From assembly GCF_013377855.1 (NCBI RefSeq), contig NZ_JABXYJ010000005.1, positions 303,811-367,810 of the forward strand: DNA of 64,000 nucleotides, given 5' to 3'. Position 1 is the first letter of the stretch, and every line of letters begins with the position of its first letter. The translations under genes and the position numbers were made by a program. Source of the DNA: Cognatundibacterium oligocarboniphilum (GTDB taxonomy: Bacteria; Pseudomonadota; Gammaproteobacteria; Burkholderiales; Burkholderiaceae_D). A model generated the notes under the pieces. The model was given only the letters and a program-made list of their open reading frames with translations. It searched no databases and was not told where the DNA came from. Positions 44,834 through 56,683 of this stretch are shown piece by piece.

Positions 44834-46816
44834 TTATTTCGCTGCTTCCAGGAGTTCTTGTTGTTCAAGCCAGTCGCTTTCCATCTGTTCCACCTCTTTA
44901 AGCAGGTAAGCCTGATCCAGCAACAAAGTTTTCAGCTTTTCTTTATTCTGATCACTGTAAATGTCGCTGTCTGCCAGTAGCTGATCCAATGCGGTTTTTT
45001 TCAGATTCAGCTTCGCCATTTGTTCTTCAAGCCGTTTAATGCGGCTTTCTATTGGTTTGCGTAGTGCCGACAAGCGTTGTCTTTCTTCTGCATCACGCTT
45101 TCGCTGTTCTTTATCATCGATTTTGACAGTGACAGGACTGACTTGCGGCAGATTGTTTTTCTCTTTGTTTTTTTCTGGCAAAGCCGGGCTGGCCGCATTT
45201 TCCAGTTTGTTTTTAAATAGCCAGTCTTTGTAGTCATCTAGATCACCATCGAAAGGCATCAGTTTACCGTCTGCCACGATAATGAACTGATCTGTTGTGG
45301 CACGTAACAAGTGACGGTCATGGGATACGACGACCAGTGTGCCTTCAAATTGCGCCAATGCCTCCGTCAGCGCTTCGCGGGTTTCCAGATCCAGATGATT
45401 GGTCGGTTCATCCAGTAATAAAAGATTGGGGCGCTGCCAGACAATCATCGCCAGTGCGAGCCGGGCTTTTTCGCCGCCGGAAAACGGTTTGATCGGGCTC
45501 GTGACCATGGTGCCAGGAAAATTGAAACCACCGAGAAAATTGCGCAGCTCCTGCTCCCTCACATCCGGCGCGATATGCGCCAGATGCCATAAAGGCGACT
45601 CATCATGCCGCAGCATTTCTACCTGATGTTGAGCAAAGTAACCGATCGACAGCCCTTTACCTGTCTGCATCGTACCTGCCAGCGGAGGAATATCACCCAC
45701 GATGGTTTTAATCAGCGTTGACTTACCTGCGCCGTTCACCCCGAGCAAACCAATGCGCTGGCCAATCTGCAAAGAAAAATTGACTCCGCCAACGATTTTC
45801 TTTTCAGTAAAACTGTGATCTGTTTTGGATTCTGTGCGGTAGCCGCAATCGACATCTTCCATAACCAGCATCGGATTTGGTGCGCTCAATGGTTCACGGA
45901 ATTCGAACGAGAATTCTGCAGCAGCCCGCAACGGCGCCAATTCTTCCATGCGCGCTAAGGCCTTGATACGGCTTTGCGCCTGCTTGGCTTTAGTTGCCTT
46001 GGCTTTGAAGCGATCGATGAATGACTGGAGGTGTGCACGCTTGCGGTTCTGCTTTTCTATCATGCCCTGGGCCAGTTCCAACTGTGCTGCGCGCTGACGT
46101 TCAAAGGCAGAATAATTTCCGGAGTAGCGTTTGAGCTTTCTGTCGTCAATATGGACAATCACATTGACTACGCCATCCAGAAAATCCCGGTCATGCGAGA
46201 TGATGATCAGTGTTCCTGCATAACGCTTCAGCCAGTCCTCCAGCCAGATGATGGCATCGAGATCCAGATGGTTGGTCGGCTCGTCCAGCAGCAACAGATC
46301 AGATTTACACATCAGTGCCTGAGCAAGATTGAGACGCATACGCCAGCCGCCGGAAAAACTGGCAATAGGTTGATCTAGTTGTTCCAGCTTAAAACCCAGG
46401 CCAATCAGTAATTGCTCCGCACGCGAGCGAACCGTATAGGCATCTGCATCAGAAAGCGCAGCATACAGATTGCCGATTGCAATGCCATTGTCATGACTTT
46501 CCGGTTGCGCCTCCAGATCGGCCAGTTCAGCCTCCAGTTTGCGCAGGGCAACGTCACCGTCGATGGCATAGTCAATCGCACTACGCTCCAGTGGTGGCGT
46601 TTCCTGAGCAACATGAGCCAATTGCCATTTAGCCGGAAATTCTATGCTGCCCTGATCCGGATGCAATTCACCGCGCAGCATGGCAAACAGGCTGGATTTG
46701 CCTGCTCCATTTGAGCCGATCAGACCGATTTTGTCACCGGGATTCAACGTGACATCGACGCTGTCGAATAATGGTTTGGTGCCACGGGCGAGGATAACTT
46801 GCTGCAAACGTATCAT
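44834..46816 (-). CDS. yheS: ABC-F ATPase, YheS-like
   Basis: A 660-residue soluble ABC-F protein with two ATP-binding domains and no membrane segment. Domain 1: Walker A GSNGAGKS (34-41), signature SFSGGWRMRL, Walker B LLLLDEPTNHLDLDAIIWLE; domain 2: GVNGAGKSTLIK, PFSGGEKARLALAMIVWQRP, LLLLDEPTNHLDLETREA. The interdomain linker has YIDRFKAKATKAKQAQSRIK-like text, and the C-terminus is a coiled coil. ABC-F proteins act on ribosomes. The 18 earlier codons are rejected; the ATG at 46816 begins the family sequence. Confidence 0.92.
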   Translation of the reverse strand: MIRLQQVILARGTKPLFDSVDVTLNPGDKIGLIGSNGAGKSSLFAMLRGELHPDQGSIEFPAKWQLAHVAQETPPLERSAIDYAIDGDVALRKLEAELADLEAQPESHDNGIAIGNLYAALSDADAYTVRSRAEQLLIGLGFKLEQLDQPIASFSGGWRMRLNLAQALMCKSDLLLLDEPTNHLDLDAIIWLEDWLKRYAGTLIIISHDRDFLDGVVNVIVHIDDRKLKRYSGNYSAFERQRAAQLELAQGMIEKQNRKRAHLQSFIDRFKAKATKAKQAQSRIKALARMEELAPLRAAAEFSFEFREPLSAPNPMLVMEDVDCGYRTESKTDHSFTEKKIVGGVNFSLQIGQRIGLLGVNGAGKSTLIKTIVGDIPPLAGTMQTGKGLSIGYFAQHQVEMLRHDESPLWHLAHIAPDVREQELRNFLGGFNFPGTMVTSPIKPFSGGEKARLALAMIVWQRPNLLLLDEPTNHLDLETREALTEALAQFEGTLVVVSHDRHLLRATTDQFIIVADGKLMPFDGDLDDYKDWLFKNKLENAASPALPEKNKEKNNLPQVSPVTVKIDDKEQRKRDAEERQRLSALRKPIESRIKRLEEQMAKLNLKKTALDQLLADSDIYSDQNKEKLKTLLLDQAYLLKEVEQMESDWLEQQELLEAAK

Positions 46817-46924
46817 AGGGAATTCAATTTGGGGGAAAGCTGTAAGCAGTCTGCCGTAGCAGTCAAGCAATTCAGCGTGGATTCGTTATCTGACCCTGAA
46901 GGTCGTTCGTTTGTTGGAGTCAAT

Positions 46925-46955
46925 AAAAAAACGGGCAAACGCAGAGTTGCCCGTT
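46925..46955 (-). terminator. Terminator after prmB
   Basis: AACGGGCAA pairs with TTGCCCGTT across an eight-base loop; the A-run on the left is the U-tail for the leftward prmB transcript. Confidence 0.8.
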
Positions 46956-46974
46956 ATGTTACCGAAAGATGTTT

Positions 46975-47877
46975 TCAGACCTGAAAATTGATCAAGTCCC
47001 GGGCTTCAATCAGGAATACCATGTCGTCACCCGCACTGGTTGAAACCCAGGTCAGGTTCAGTTCTGGAAATGCAGCCTCTGCAAAAGCGCGCTCATTCCC
47101 GATCTCTACCATCAGAATGCCATCTTCGGTCAGTCGTTGAGTCGCGCCGGCAATGATTTTTCGCACCAGATCCATTCCGTCATTGCCGCCAGCCAATGCA
47201 ATCTGCGGTTCGTGCAGATATTCCTTTGGCAATTTTGCCATCGAACCAGAATTTACATAAGGCGGATTGCTGATGATCAGGTCGTATTTTTTATCAGGAA
47301 CCCGGTTATATACATCGGATTCAATCAGCGTGATGCGGTCTTGCAGTTCGTATGTGTTGACATTGATCTGCGCGACAGCCAGCGCATCTTGCGAGATATC
47401 AACCGCATCGACGTGGGCATTCTGGAACATGTCGGCCAGCATGATCGGCAGGCAGCCTGATCCTGTGCAAAGTTCAAGGATATTGCTGATGCTATCCGGA
47501 TCATTGACCCAAGGTGAAAAATGCTCGGGAATTAATTCTGCAATGAACGAGCGCGGTACGATGACGCGTTCATCGACGTAGAAATTATAGGTGCCCAGCC
47601 AGGCTTCATGAGTTATGTAAGACGCCGGCACGCGATCAGTTGCCCGGCGTTCAATGATGCGCAATGCGGCATCAATTTCATGGGGCAGTAAATTTGCGTC
47701 CATGAAAGGATCGATTTTATCCAAGGGTAAATGCAGAGAATGCAGCAGCAGGTAAGCAGCCTCATCCAGCGCATTGGCACTACCGTGGCCGAAGAACAGT
47801 TTTTCCTGATTGAAGCGGCTGACGGCATAGCGTAACAGGTCACGCAGTGTTTTAAAGGTTGTGGCTGGTGTGGGCAT
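46975..47877 (-). CDS. prmB: Ribosomal protein uL3 glutamine methyltransferase
   Basis: A 300-residue HemK-type methyltransferase that methylates glutamine on uL3. The SAM-binding motif is ELCTGSGCLPIML (135-147) and the substrate motif NPPY is at 204-207 (LIISNPPYVNSGSM), in the PrmB-type context PKEYLHEPQIALAGGNDGMDL. It ends the dapC-dapD-pilU-yffB-dapE-prmB operon; the intergenic distance from dapE is 45 bases. Confidence 0.93.
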   Translation of the reverse strand: MPTPATTFKTLRDLLRYAVSRFNQEKLFFGHGSANALDEAAYLLLHSLHLPLDKIDPFMDANLLPHEIDAALRIIERRATDRVPASYITHEAWLGTYNFYVDERVIVPRSFIAELIPEHFSPWVNDPDSISNILELCTGSGCLPIMLADMFQNAHVDAVDISQDALAVAQINVNTYELQDRITLIESDVYNRVPDKKYDLIISNPPYVNSGSMAKLPKEYLHEPQIALAGGNDGMDLVRKIIAGATQRLTEDGILMVEIGNERAFAEAAFPELNLTWVSTSAGDDMVFLIEARDLINFQV

Positions 47878-47922
47878 AATTTCAGTCTGATGATAGCGTA
47901 CCGTGAAGCAGGCCTGAAAATA

Positions 47923-49442
<1,520 letters not shown>

Positions 49443-49456
49443 GAGGAGTTTTGCTA

Positions 49457-50599
49457 TCAGACATTCAGGGTAAATTCGGTAAACGAGGCTTCTTCTTTGG
49501 TTTCTGGTTCCGGTTCAGGGGCGGCGGCTGTGGTGGCGGCAATTTCATTATTCAGCAACCACAACAAATTATTGGCAGAGTCTGCATTCGCAAGACCTTC
49601 TTCTTTGCTGACAAGGCCTTCTTTAATCAGGGTGAACAGCGCCCGTTCAAAGGTTTGCGAGCCAGGGGAAAGGCTTTTTTCAATTGCTTCCTTGATCTGA
49701 AAAATATCGCCTTGCTCAATCAATTCCGAAACGTAGCGGGTATTGAGCATAATTTCGACTGCCGGACAGCGACCGCCATTGACCGCTTTGATCAGACGCT
49801 GAGAAATAATGGCTTTGATCGAGGAGGCCAGATCCAGTAGCAGGGCTGTACGGTTTTCCATGGGAAAAAAGCTGATGATACGGTTCAGCGCCTGATAGCT
49901 GTTATTGGCGTGCAGCGTTGCCAGTACAAGATGGCCCGACTGGGCGTAGGCAATGGCAGACATCATGGTATCGAGGTCACGGATTTCACCGATCAGAATG
50001 CAGTCTGGCGCCTGGCGCAGGGAATTTTTCAGTGCTGTTTTCAGGCTTTCTGAATCACTGCCGATTTCGCGCTGATTCACAATCGATTTTTTACTGCGGA
50101 ATAAATATTCAATTGGATCTTCGAGTGTCAGGATATGGCCTGTTTTAACGCCGTTGCGATGATCCAGCATGGAAGCGATAGTGGTGGATTTTCCTGAACC
50201 GGTCGAACCAACCACCAGAATCAGACCACGTTTTTCCATGATCAGGTCAGACAGAACCGGTGGCAGATTCAGTGTGTCGATTTTCGGAATATCACCGGGG
50301 ACATAACGGAAAACAGCAGAAATGGAGCCGCGCTGACGGAAGGCCGACAGACGGAAGCGCCCAATACCAGGTGCACCGATACCGATATTGAGTTCGTTTT
50401 CGCGCTCCAGCACTTCCAGATGCTCGGGAGATACCACCTCAGACAAAAGCGACAAAATATTTCCCTGATCCATTTTTTGCTGATTAATTGGCAGCAGGTT
50501 GCCATTAATTTTCAAATGAACCGGCGAGTTCATCGCAAAAAACATGTCGGAGGCATGTTTTTCCTTCATGAGCTGAAATAATCGTTCCATTGCTCCCAT
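49457..50599 (-). CDS. pilU: PilT/PilU-family pilus retraction ATPase
   Basis: A 380-residue secretion/pilus ATPase. Walker A is GSTGSGKS (131-138), Asp box LTLEDPIEYLF, Walker B-type DCILIGEIRDLDTM, and the His box SGHLVLATLHANNS. It has the PilU-like DMFFAMNSPVHLKINGNLLPI start and lacks the PilT C-terminal AIRNLIRE signature, so PilU is preferred over PilT; E/P-rich tail. It is inside the dap operon, with no pilus gene near. AGAGGA precedes the ATG. Confidence 0.88.
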   Translation of the reverse strand: MGAMERLFQLMKEKHASDMFFAMNSPVHLKINGNLLPINQQKMDQGNILSLLSEVVSPEHLEVLERENELNIGIGAPGIGRFRLSAFRQRGSISAVFRYVPGDIPKIDTLNLPPVLSDLIMEKRGLILVVGSTGSGKSTTIASMLDHRNGVKTGHILTLEDPIEYLFRSKKSIVNQREIGSDSESLKTALKNSLRQAPDCILIGEIRDLDTMMSAIAYAQSGHLVLATLHANNSYQALNRIISFFPMENRTALLLDLASSIKAIISQRLIKAVNGGRCPAVEIMLNTRYVSELIEQGDIFQIKEAIEKSLSPGSQTFERALFTLIKEGLVSKEEGLANADSANNLLWLLNNEIAATTAAAPEPEPETKEEASFTEFTLNV

Positions 50600-50626
50600 G
50601 ATGTATCCTCTTTGCTGTGATTCAGT

Positions 50627-50650
50627 TCAGGCCGGTCATTGCCGGCCTGA
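50627..50650 (-). other. Hairpin between dapD and pilU
   Basis: TCAGGCCGG and CCGGCCTGA (overlapping the loop TCATTG) form a GC-rich stem without a U-tail; it may attenuate or stabilise the operon transcript. Confidence 0.4.
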
Positions 50651-50684
50651 TGATTGATTGGTAGGGTCTTATCAGGAGATAGAG

Positions 50685-51512
50685 TCAGGCTCCGCGCAAC
50701 AGCTCATTGATACTGGTTTTGGAGCGGGTCTGCGCATCAACACGCTTGACGATCACGGCGCAGTACAGACTGTATTTGCCATCTGCGGAAGGGAGGTTGC
50801 CGGACACGACCACAGAGCCAGCCGGAACACGTCCATAAGTCACTTCGCCGGTTGCGCGATCGTAAATCTTGGTGGACTGGCCGATATACACTCCCATAGA
50901 AATGACGGAATTTTCTTCGACGATCACACCTTCCACAATTTCAGAACGCGCACCGATAAAGCAGTTGTCCTCAATGATGGTTGGATTCGCCTGCATTGGT
51001 TCCAGTACGCCGCCAATGCCGACGCCGCCAGATAAATGCACATTTTTCCCAATCTGCGCGCAGGAACCGACTGTGGCCCAGGTGTCGACCATGGCACCTT
51101 CATCAACATAAGCGCCGATATTGACGTAAGAAGGCATCAGGATCACATTTTTTGCGATAAAGCTACCGCGACGTGCGACTGCAGGAGGAACCACGCGGAA
51201 TCCGCCTTTGGCAAAATCTTCTGCGGTGTAATTGGCAAATTTGGTCGGAACCTTATCAAAAAACTGCATGTGATCACCAGATGGCATACAGACGTTGTCT
51301 TCGAGCCTGAAAGACAGCAGAACCGCTTTCTTAATCCATTGATTGACGTGCCACTGACCTTCTGCTTTTTCGGCAACGCGCAGGCTGCCTGCGTCAAGCT
51401 CGCCCAATACATGCGCCACTGCTTCACGCACTTCTGCCGGCGCGGATTTAGGGGAAATCTCAGTGCGGTTTTCCCAGGCCTGATCGATGATTTGCTGCAA
51501 TTGCTGTGTCAT
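50685..51512 (-). CDS. dapD: Tetrahydrodipicolinate N-succinyltransferase
   Basis: A 275-residue left-handed beta-helix enzyme using succinyl-CoA in the succinylase branch of lysine synthesis. An N-terminal helical domain (to about 95) precedes hexapeptide repeats seen in [40 protein letters not shown], and [21 protein letters not shown]. The ATG at 51512 is chosen over 51566 because GGAAG precedes it and family sequence begins there. Confidence 0.96.
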   Translation of the reverse strand: MTQQLQQIIDQAWENRTEISPKSAPAEVREAVAHVLGELDAGSLRVAEKAEGQWHVNQWIKKAVLLSFRLEDNVCMPSGDHMQFFDKVPTKFANYTAEDFAKGGFRVVPPAVARRGSFIAKNVILMPSYVNIGAYVDEGAMVDTWATVGSCAQIGKNVHLSGGVGIGGVLEPMQANPTIIEDNCFIGARSEIVEGVIVEENSVISMGVYIGQSTKIYDRATGEVTYGRVPAGSVVVSGNLPSADGKYSLYCAVIVKRVDAQTRSKTSINELLRGA

Positions 51513-51584
51513 AGTCACTTCTTCCAATAAATTAACAGAGAGGATAAATTGTCCTGAACAGTCCATCGCTGTTCAGATTGCGCG

Positions 51585-52808
51585 TCAGCGGTCATTCAGT
51601 GTTTTGCAGAAGGCCACGATACGCTGTGCCGCTTCAAGGCATTCTTCCACTTCGGCGACCAGCGCCATGCGAATACGGTTTTCGCCCGGGTTGATGCCAT
51701 GCGCTTCGCGGGCGAGATAACTGCCGGGTAATACGGTGACATTATATTGCTCATACAGCTGGCGGGCGAATTCAGTGTCACTGATGCCATTCAGATCATT
51801 CACCCTGGCCCACAGATAGAATGCGGCGTCCGGCAGTTGCACATCCAGCACCTCCGCCAATAGGGGGGTGATCTGCTCGAATTTCCGGATATATTTTGTC
51901 CGGTTTTCTTCGACATGCGTTTCATCATTCCATGCATCAACAGATGCGGCCTGAATCATCGGACTCATGGCACTGCCGTGGTAGGTACGGTAGAGCAAAA
52001 ATTTCTGCATGATCTCTGCATCACCGGCGACGAAACCTGAGCGCAGACCCGGAACGTTGGAGCGTTTCGACAAACTCGACAGCGTGATCAGGCGTCGATA
52101 GTCCCGACCCAGTAAATGGGCTGCCTGCAGGCTGCCGAGTGGCGCTTCCCGTTTGAAGTAAATTTCCGAATAGCATTCATCGGCAGCAATCACGAAGCCA
52201 TAGCGGTCTGATAAATCAAATAATTCTTTCCAGTCATTCAATGTCAGCACGGCTCCGGTAGGATTACCCGGCGAGCAGATATACAAAAGCTGTACCCGCT
52301 GCCAGACAGCCTCAGGAATCCTTTGATAGTCAGGTGCAAAATTGCGCTGCGGGTCTGCATTGGCAAAATAAGGCTCGGCACCGCTCAGATAGGCTGCACC
52401 TTCGTAAATCTGGTAAAACGGATTAGGGCACAGCACCAGTGGCGGCCCATCCTGACATACTGAAGGATTAATGATCGTCTGCGCCAGTGCGAATAAGGCT
52501 TCCCTGGAGCCATTGACCGGCAAAATCTGTGTTGCCGGATTGAGTGCCTGAATGTTATAGCGTCGCGCCAGCCAGTTGGCGATTGCGTTGTGTAAAGCTT
52601 CGGAGCCAGCTGTTGCCGGATAGCTGGCTAAACCATCCATATTCCTGATCAGCGCATCCCGGATAAATTCCGGTGTCGGATGTTTCGGTTCTCCGATCCC
52701 CAGACTGATGGGCGAATACGCTGGATTGGGCTGGACGCCTGCAAACAGACGCTTGAGTTTCTCAAAGGGATACGGCTGTAACTTGCTGAGGTGAGGGTGA
52801 AAGGTCAT
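51585..52808 (-). CDS. dapC: N-succinyldiaminopimelate aminotransferase
   Basis: A 407-residue PLP fold-type I aminotransferase. Features: SLGIGEPKHPTPEF (substrate loop), VNGSREALFALAQ, YICSPGNPTGAVL, AADECYSEIYF (Asp/Tyr PLP contacts) and Lys248 in SLSKRSNVPGLRSGF. It acts between DapD and DapE and is first in the leftward operon. Divergent from smc across 350 bases. Confidence 0.93.
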   Translation of the reverse strand: MTFHPHLSKLQPYPFEKLKRLFAGVQPNPAYSPISLGIGEPKHPTPEFIRDALIRNMDGLASYPATAGSEALHNAIANWLARRYNIQALNPATQILPVNGSREALFALAQTIINPSVCQDGPPLVLCPNPFYQIYEGAAYLSGAEPYFANADPQRNFAPDYQRIPEAVWQRVQLLYICSPGNPTGAVLTLNDWKELFDLSDRYGFVIAADECYSEIYFKREAPLGSLQAAHLLGRDYRRLITLSSLSKRSNVPGLRSGFVAGDAEIMQKFLLYRTYHGSAMSPMIQAASVDAWNDETHVEENRTKYIRKFEQITPLLAEVLDVQLPDAAFYLWARVNDLNGISDTEFARQLYEQYNVTVLPGSYLAREAHGINPGENRIRMALVAEVEECLEAAQRIVAFCKTLNDR

Positions 52809-53158
52809 TTTTTAATTAAAGAGACATGCCGGACAATCTGGTGCCTGCCTTTTGCTTGTATCAGTTTTGTCTGCCGTCAGGGCAGTGGGCTGACGATAAT
52901 TCTGATGATGGCCTGCTTTGCCGTATTATAGCTGCTCGACGTATTCTTCAAAGAAAGGCTTTGAAGAAAATTCAACACTGCATAGGTTTCTTTTTTCGGA
53001 GAAATGATCCAGCTTATTCATTTTTCAATCTCTGCATGTGAATTTTCGTTGTTTCAAATGGTATGATGCAAGGCTATTCCTATAGAGGATGCTGCACTTT
53101 TTCCCGCCGTAAGCGGGTACCCTGGGTCTGACTGTCAACGATAATAAAATTTCATCAA
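52809..53158. other. 350-base divergent promoter region (dapC/smc)
   Basis: Between leftward dapC and rightward smc. It contains a small stem CCCGC...GCGGG at about 53103-53117 and a TATGAT box near 53061 without a convincing -35. A short open frame (52826-53041) has no protein-like character. No RNA gene is evident. Confidence 0.45.
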
Positions 53159-56100
53159 GTGCGATTAACGTCTATTAAACTGTCGGGATTCAAATCATTT
53201 GTAGATCCCACCCATTTTCAGGTTCCGGGACAACTGGTCGGCGTTGTTGGTCCCAATGGTTGTGGTAAGTCCAATATCATCGATGCAGTACGCTGGGTGC
53301 TGGGGGAGTCCAAGGCATCCGAATTGCGCGGTGAGTCGATGCAGGACGTTATTTTCAATGGCTCCACGCACAGAAAGCCGGCTGGGCGTTCTTCAGTAGA
53401 GTTGGTTTTTGATAACAGTCTGGGCAAAGCGGCCGGACAGTGGAGTCAGTATGCTGAAATAGCCGTCAAACGTACGCTCACACGCGATGGCACGTCGACC
53501 TATTACATCAATGGCCAGCCCGTAAGGCGGCGGGATATTCAGGACATCTTCCTCGGGACCGGACTTGGGCCGCGTGCTTATGCGATTATTGGTCAGGGTA
53601 TGATTTCCCGTATTATTGAAGCCAGACCGGAAGAGTTGCGAATTTTCCTGGAAGAGGCTGCCGGTGTTTCCCGCTATAAAGAACGCCGCCGCGAAACAGA
53701 AAACCGGATTCACGATACCCATGAAAATCTGGTCAGGGTCGAAGATATTTTGCGGGAACTGAATGCGAATCTGGAAAAACTGGAAGCGCAGGCAGTGATT
53801 GCAAATAAATTTCATACTTTGCAGGCCGATCAGGAAGAAAAGCAAAAATTACTCTGGCTGTTGCGTAGAAATGAAGCGGCCGGTGAGCAGAAAAAACATT
53901 TTTCCGAGATAGAAAAGACGCAATTGGATCTGGAAGAGCAGACAGCCAGGTTGCGTCATGTCGAACTGGAGTTGGAACAAATGCGGCAGGCGCACTACGC
54001 CGTTGGCGATCGCCTGCACCAGGCGCAGGGGCATTTGTACCAGACCAATGCTGAAATTGGCAGCTTGGAAGCACAAATTAAATTTGTTATCGAATCGCGC
54101 AGCAGACTGCAATCCCAGTTGCATTCACTGACAGCACAGCGGGATCAGTGGCAACGGCAAAGTCATCAGTTACAGGATGACTTATCCGAAGCCGAAATCC
54201 AGGTCGAAGAACTGGCGATGCGGGCTGAGCAGGCCAGCGAGACTGCGCAATCGCAGCAGGATCTCTTGCCGGAGCTGGAGCAGCAATGGCGAGAGTGTCA
54301 GCTGAAAACCACTGAATCGCGTGGCCAGATTATGCAGATGCAGCAGCAGATTGAACTGGAATCTGCGCAACAGCGTAATGCATCAAACATCCTGAATAGT
54401 CTCGCTGCCCGTAAAGAAAGGTTGCAGCAGGAGCGGCAAGGTTTGGTGATGCCCGATTCGGTTCATCTGGATCATCTGTCCATTCAACTCGAAGAAAAAA
54501 AACAAATGCTGGAAGAGCTGAATATGCAGCTCGATGAAGCGCAGGAACGGCTGCCTTTGCTGGATGATGAGAGGAAGCAGGCGCAACAGCAGGTCAATCA
54601 GGACGCTGCCGAGCTGGCGCAGCTGGAAGCAAGACTGCTTGCACTGAAACAGTTGCAGGAGAAGGTACAGTCTCAGGGGAAAGTGCAGCCCTGGCTGGAA
54701 AAACACGAACTGGGCAATTTGCCTAAACTCTGGCAAAAATTACATATCGAAACTGGTTGGGAAACAGCGCTGGAAGCTGTATTGCGCGAGCGAACCACAT
54801 CGCTCGAAATGTCCAGTCTGGATTGGGCAAAGGCTTTTTTTAGTGATCCGCCGCCTGCCAAACTGGCCTTATACAGTCCGCTGGTGAATGCAGAGCCGGT
54901 TTCATCGCTCAATGGATTTAAACCTTTCCTCGGTCTGTTGCAACTGAATGAACCCGGTATTCGCGGTCTGATGCAGGACTGGTTGCACCAGATTTATATC
55001 GCAGAGGATGTGACGACAGCTTTTGCCGGTCGGCATCAGTTGCCAGCCGGTGCGATGTTCGTCACACGTCAAGGACACATGATTTCCCGTTCCAGCGTCC
55101 GTTTTTATGCTGCCGATTCTGAGCAGGATGGTGTGCTTGGCCGGCAGCAGGAAATTGAAAATATCAGCAAGCAGTGTCGCACCAGACAATTGCTGGCTGA
55201 TGAAGCCAAACATCGCGCCATTCGGGCTGATGCCGGATACAGCCAGGCGTCCATGCAGTTGCAGGAATTGCGCCAACGCGCTGGCGCGTTCACGCAGGCC
55301 ACGCATACATTGCAGATTGAATACATGAAGCTGGCTGAAATTCAGGAACGCTTCAACCAGCGCAGTACGCAGATCGATGCGGATCTGGCAGAAATCATTG
55401 CTCAGGAAAGTGAGCAGCAACAGGCACGTGCAGCTTCTGAGCAGAAGTTTGAAACCCTGGATATTGAACTGGCTGAATTGCAGGAGACGCACGAGCAGGG
55501 GCAAACAGTTTATCTGGAAAAAGAGCAGCAGTTGAATCAGGCACGACAGCGGCTGCGAGATCTGGAGCTGGCAGCACAGGAAGCTGCATTTGCCGAAAAA
55601 TCGCATCGTCATAAAATGGACGAGTTACGGCGTAATATCGCCACAGCACTCGAGCAGTCGGCGCAGTTATTTGCCAGCATGGAGCAGGGGCAGCTGGAAC
55701 TGGAGTCGATGGATGATCAGACTGCCCAGGCAGGCTTGCAGGATCTGCTCGACAGGCGGACTGCGCAGGAACGGGCTCTGGCGGATGCGCGCCATGAATT
55801 GGATCAGTTGTCGCAGCAATTGCGTCAGGCGGAAGACCATAAAACCCAGACCGAACGCAGCCTGCAGCCGCAACGTGACCGTATCGTTGAATTGCAACTG
55901 AAAGAGCAGGCAGCCCGTCTGGCGCAGGAGCAATATGATGAGCAGCTGCGTAATTTTGAAGTGGATGAACAGAGTTTATCCGACAAGTTACATCCGGATC
56001 TGAAACCTGCGTATCTACAGGGGGAAGTCACCCGGCTATCGAATGCGATTGCCGCTCTGGGCGCTGTGAATATGGCCGCGCTGGAAGAATTGGCGCAAGC

Positions 56101-56683
56101 AAAAGAACGGAAAAATTTCCTCGATGCGCAACATGCCGATCTGACTGAAGCAATCACTACTTTGCAGGATGCCATTCAGAAAATCGACATGGAAACCCGG
56201 GAATTGTTACAGGATACCTTTGATAAGGTAAATCATCATTTTGCTGAATTATTCCCGGTGTTGTTCGGCGGAGGACAGGCAAAACTGATCATGACTGGTG
56301 ACGAAATTCTGGATTCCGGTGTACAGGTCATGGCGCAGCCGCCAGGAAAGAAGAATGCGACGATTCATTTGTTGTCCGGTGGAGAAAAAGCGCTGACAGC
56401 AACGGCACTGGTATTTTCTATGTTCCAGCTGAATCCGGCGCCGTTCTGTCTGCTTGATGAGGTGGACGCTCCTCTGGATGACTCAAACACCGAACGTTTC
56501 TGTAATATGGTGAAACGGATGTCATCCAACACACAATTTTTATTTATCTCCCATAACAAGATTGCAATGGAAATGGCGCAGCAACTGATCGGCGTGACCA
56601 TGCAAGAGCAGGGAGTTTCCCGTATTGTGGCGGTGGATATGGAATCTGCCGTCAATTTTGCTACTGAGGTTCAAGCAGCATGA
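53159..56683 (+). CDS. smc: Chromosome partition protein Smc
   Basis: A 1174-residue structural-maintenance-of-chromosomes ATPase. The N-terminal head has RLTSIKLSGFKSFVDPTHF and Walker A GPNGCGKS (31-38) plus FLGTGLGPRAYAIIGQG; long coiled coils (about 170-500 and 670-1000) surround a hinge at about 510-670; the C-terminal head has LLSGGEKALTATAL and FCLLDEVDAPLDDSN (Walker B). Start is GTG; no good ribosome site is visible. Works with ScpA/ScpB in chromosome compaction. The stop overlaps zipA (ATGA). Confidence 0.96.
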   Translation: MRLTSIKLSGFKSFVDPTHFQVPGQLVGVVGPNGCGKSNIIDAVRWVLGESKASELRGESMQDVIFNGSTHRKPAGRSSVELVFDNSLGKAAGQWSQYAEIAVKRTLTRDGTSTYYINGQPVRRRDIQDIFLGTGLGPRAYAIIGQGMISRIIEARPEELRIFLEEAAGVSRYKERRRETENRIHDTHENLVRVEDILRELNANLEKLEAQAVIANKFHTLQADQEEKQKLLWLLRRNEAAGEQKKHFSEIEKTQLDLEEQTARLRHVELELEQMRQAHYAVGDRLHQAQGHLYQTNAEIGSLEAQIKFVIESRSRLQSQLHSLTAQRDQWQRQSHQLQDDLSEAEIQVEELAMRAEQASETAQSQQDLLPELEQQWRECQLKTTESRGQIMQMQQQIELESAQQRNASNILNSLAARKERLQQERQGLVMPDSVHLDHLSIQLEEKKQMLEELNMQLDEAQERLPLLDDERKQAQQQVNQDAAELAQLEARLLALKQLQEKVQSQGKVQPWLEKHELGNLPKLWQKLHIETGWETALEAVLRERTTSLEMSSLDWAKAFFSDPPPAKLALYSPLVNAEPVSSLNGFKPFLGLLQLNEPGIRGLMQDWLHQIYIAEDVTTAFAGRHQLPAGAMFVTRQGHMISRSSVRFYAADSEQDGVLGRQQEIENISKQCRTRQLLADEAKHRAIRADAGYSQASMQLQELRQRAGAFTQATHTLQIEYMKLAEIQERFNQRSTQIDADLAEIIAQESEQQQARAASEQKFETLDIELAELQETHEQGQTVYLEKEQQLNQARQRLRDLELAAQEAAFAEKSHRHKMDELRRNIATALEQSAQLFASMEQGQLELESMDDQTAQAGLQDLLDRRTAQERALADARHELDQLSQQLRQAEDHKTQTERSLQPQRDRIVELQLKEQAARLAQEQYDEQLRNFEVDEQSLSDKLHPDLKPAYLQGEVTRLSNAIAALGAVNMAALEELAQAKERKNFLDAQHADLTEAITTLQDAIQKIDMETRELLQDTFDKVNHHFAELFPVLFGGGQAKLIMTGDEILDSGVQVMAQPPGKKNATIHLLSGGEKALTATALVFSMFQLNPAPFCLLDEVDAPLDDSNTERFCNMVKRMSSNTQFLFISHNKIAMEMAQQLIGVTMQEQGVSRIVAVDMESAVNFATEVQAA

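Noticed and set aside
52826-53041. Short open frame between dapC and smc
   Set aside because: No ribosome site, no protein-like pattern, and it lies in a likely promoter region.
54902-55612. A 236-codon leftward frame inside smc
   Set aside because: It is antisense to the Smc coiled-coil region; Leu/Gln richness is a shadow of CAG/CTG codon use.
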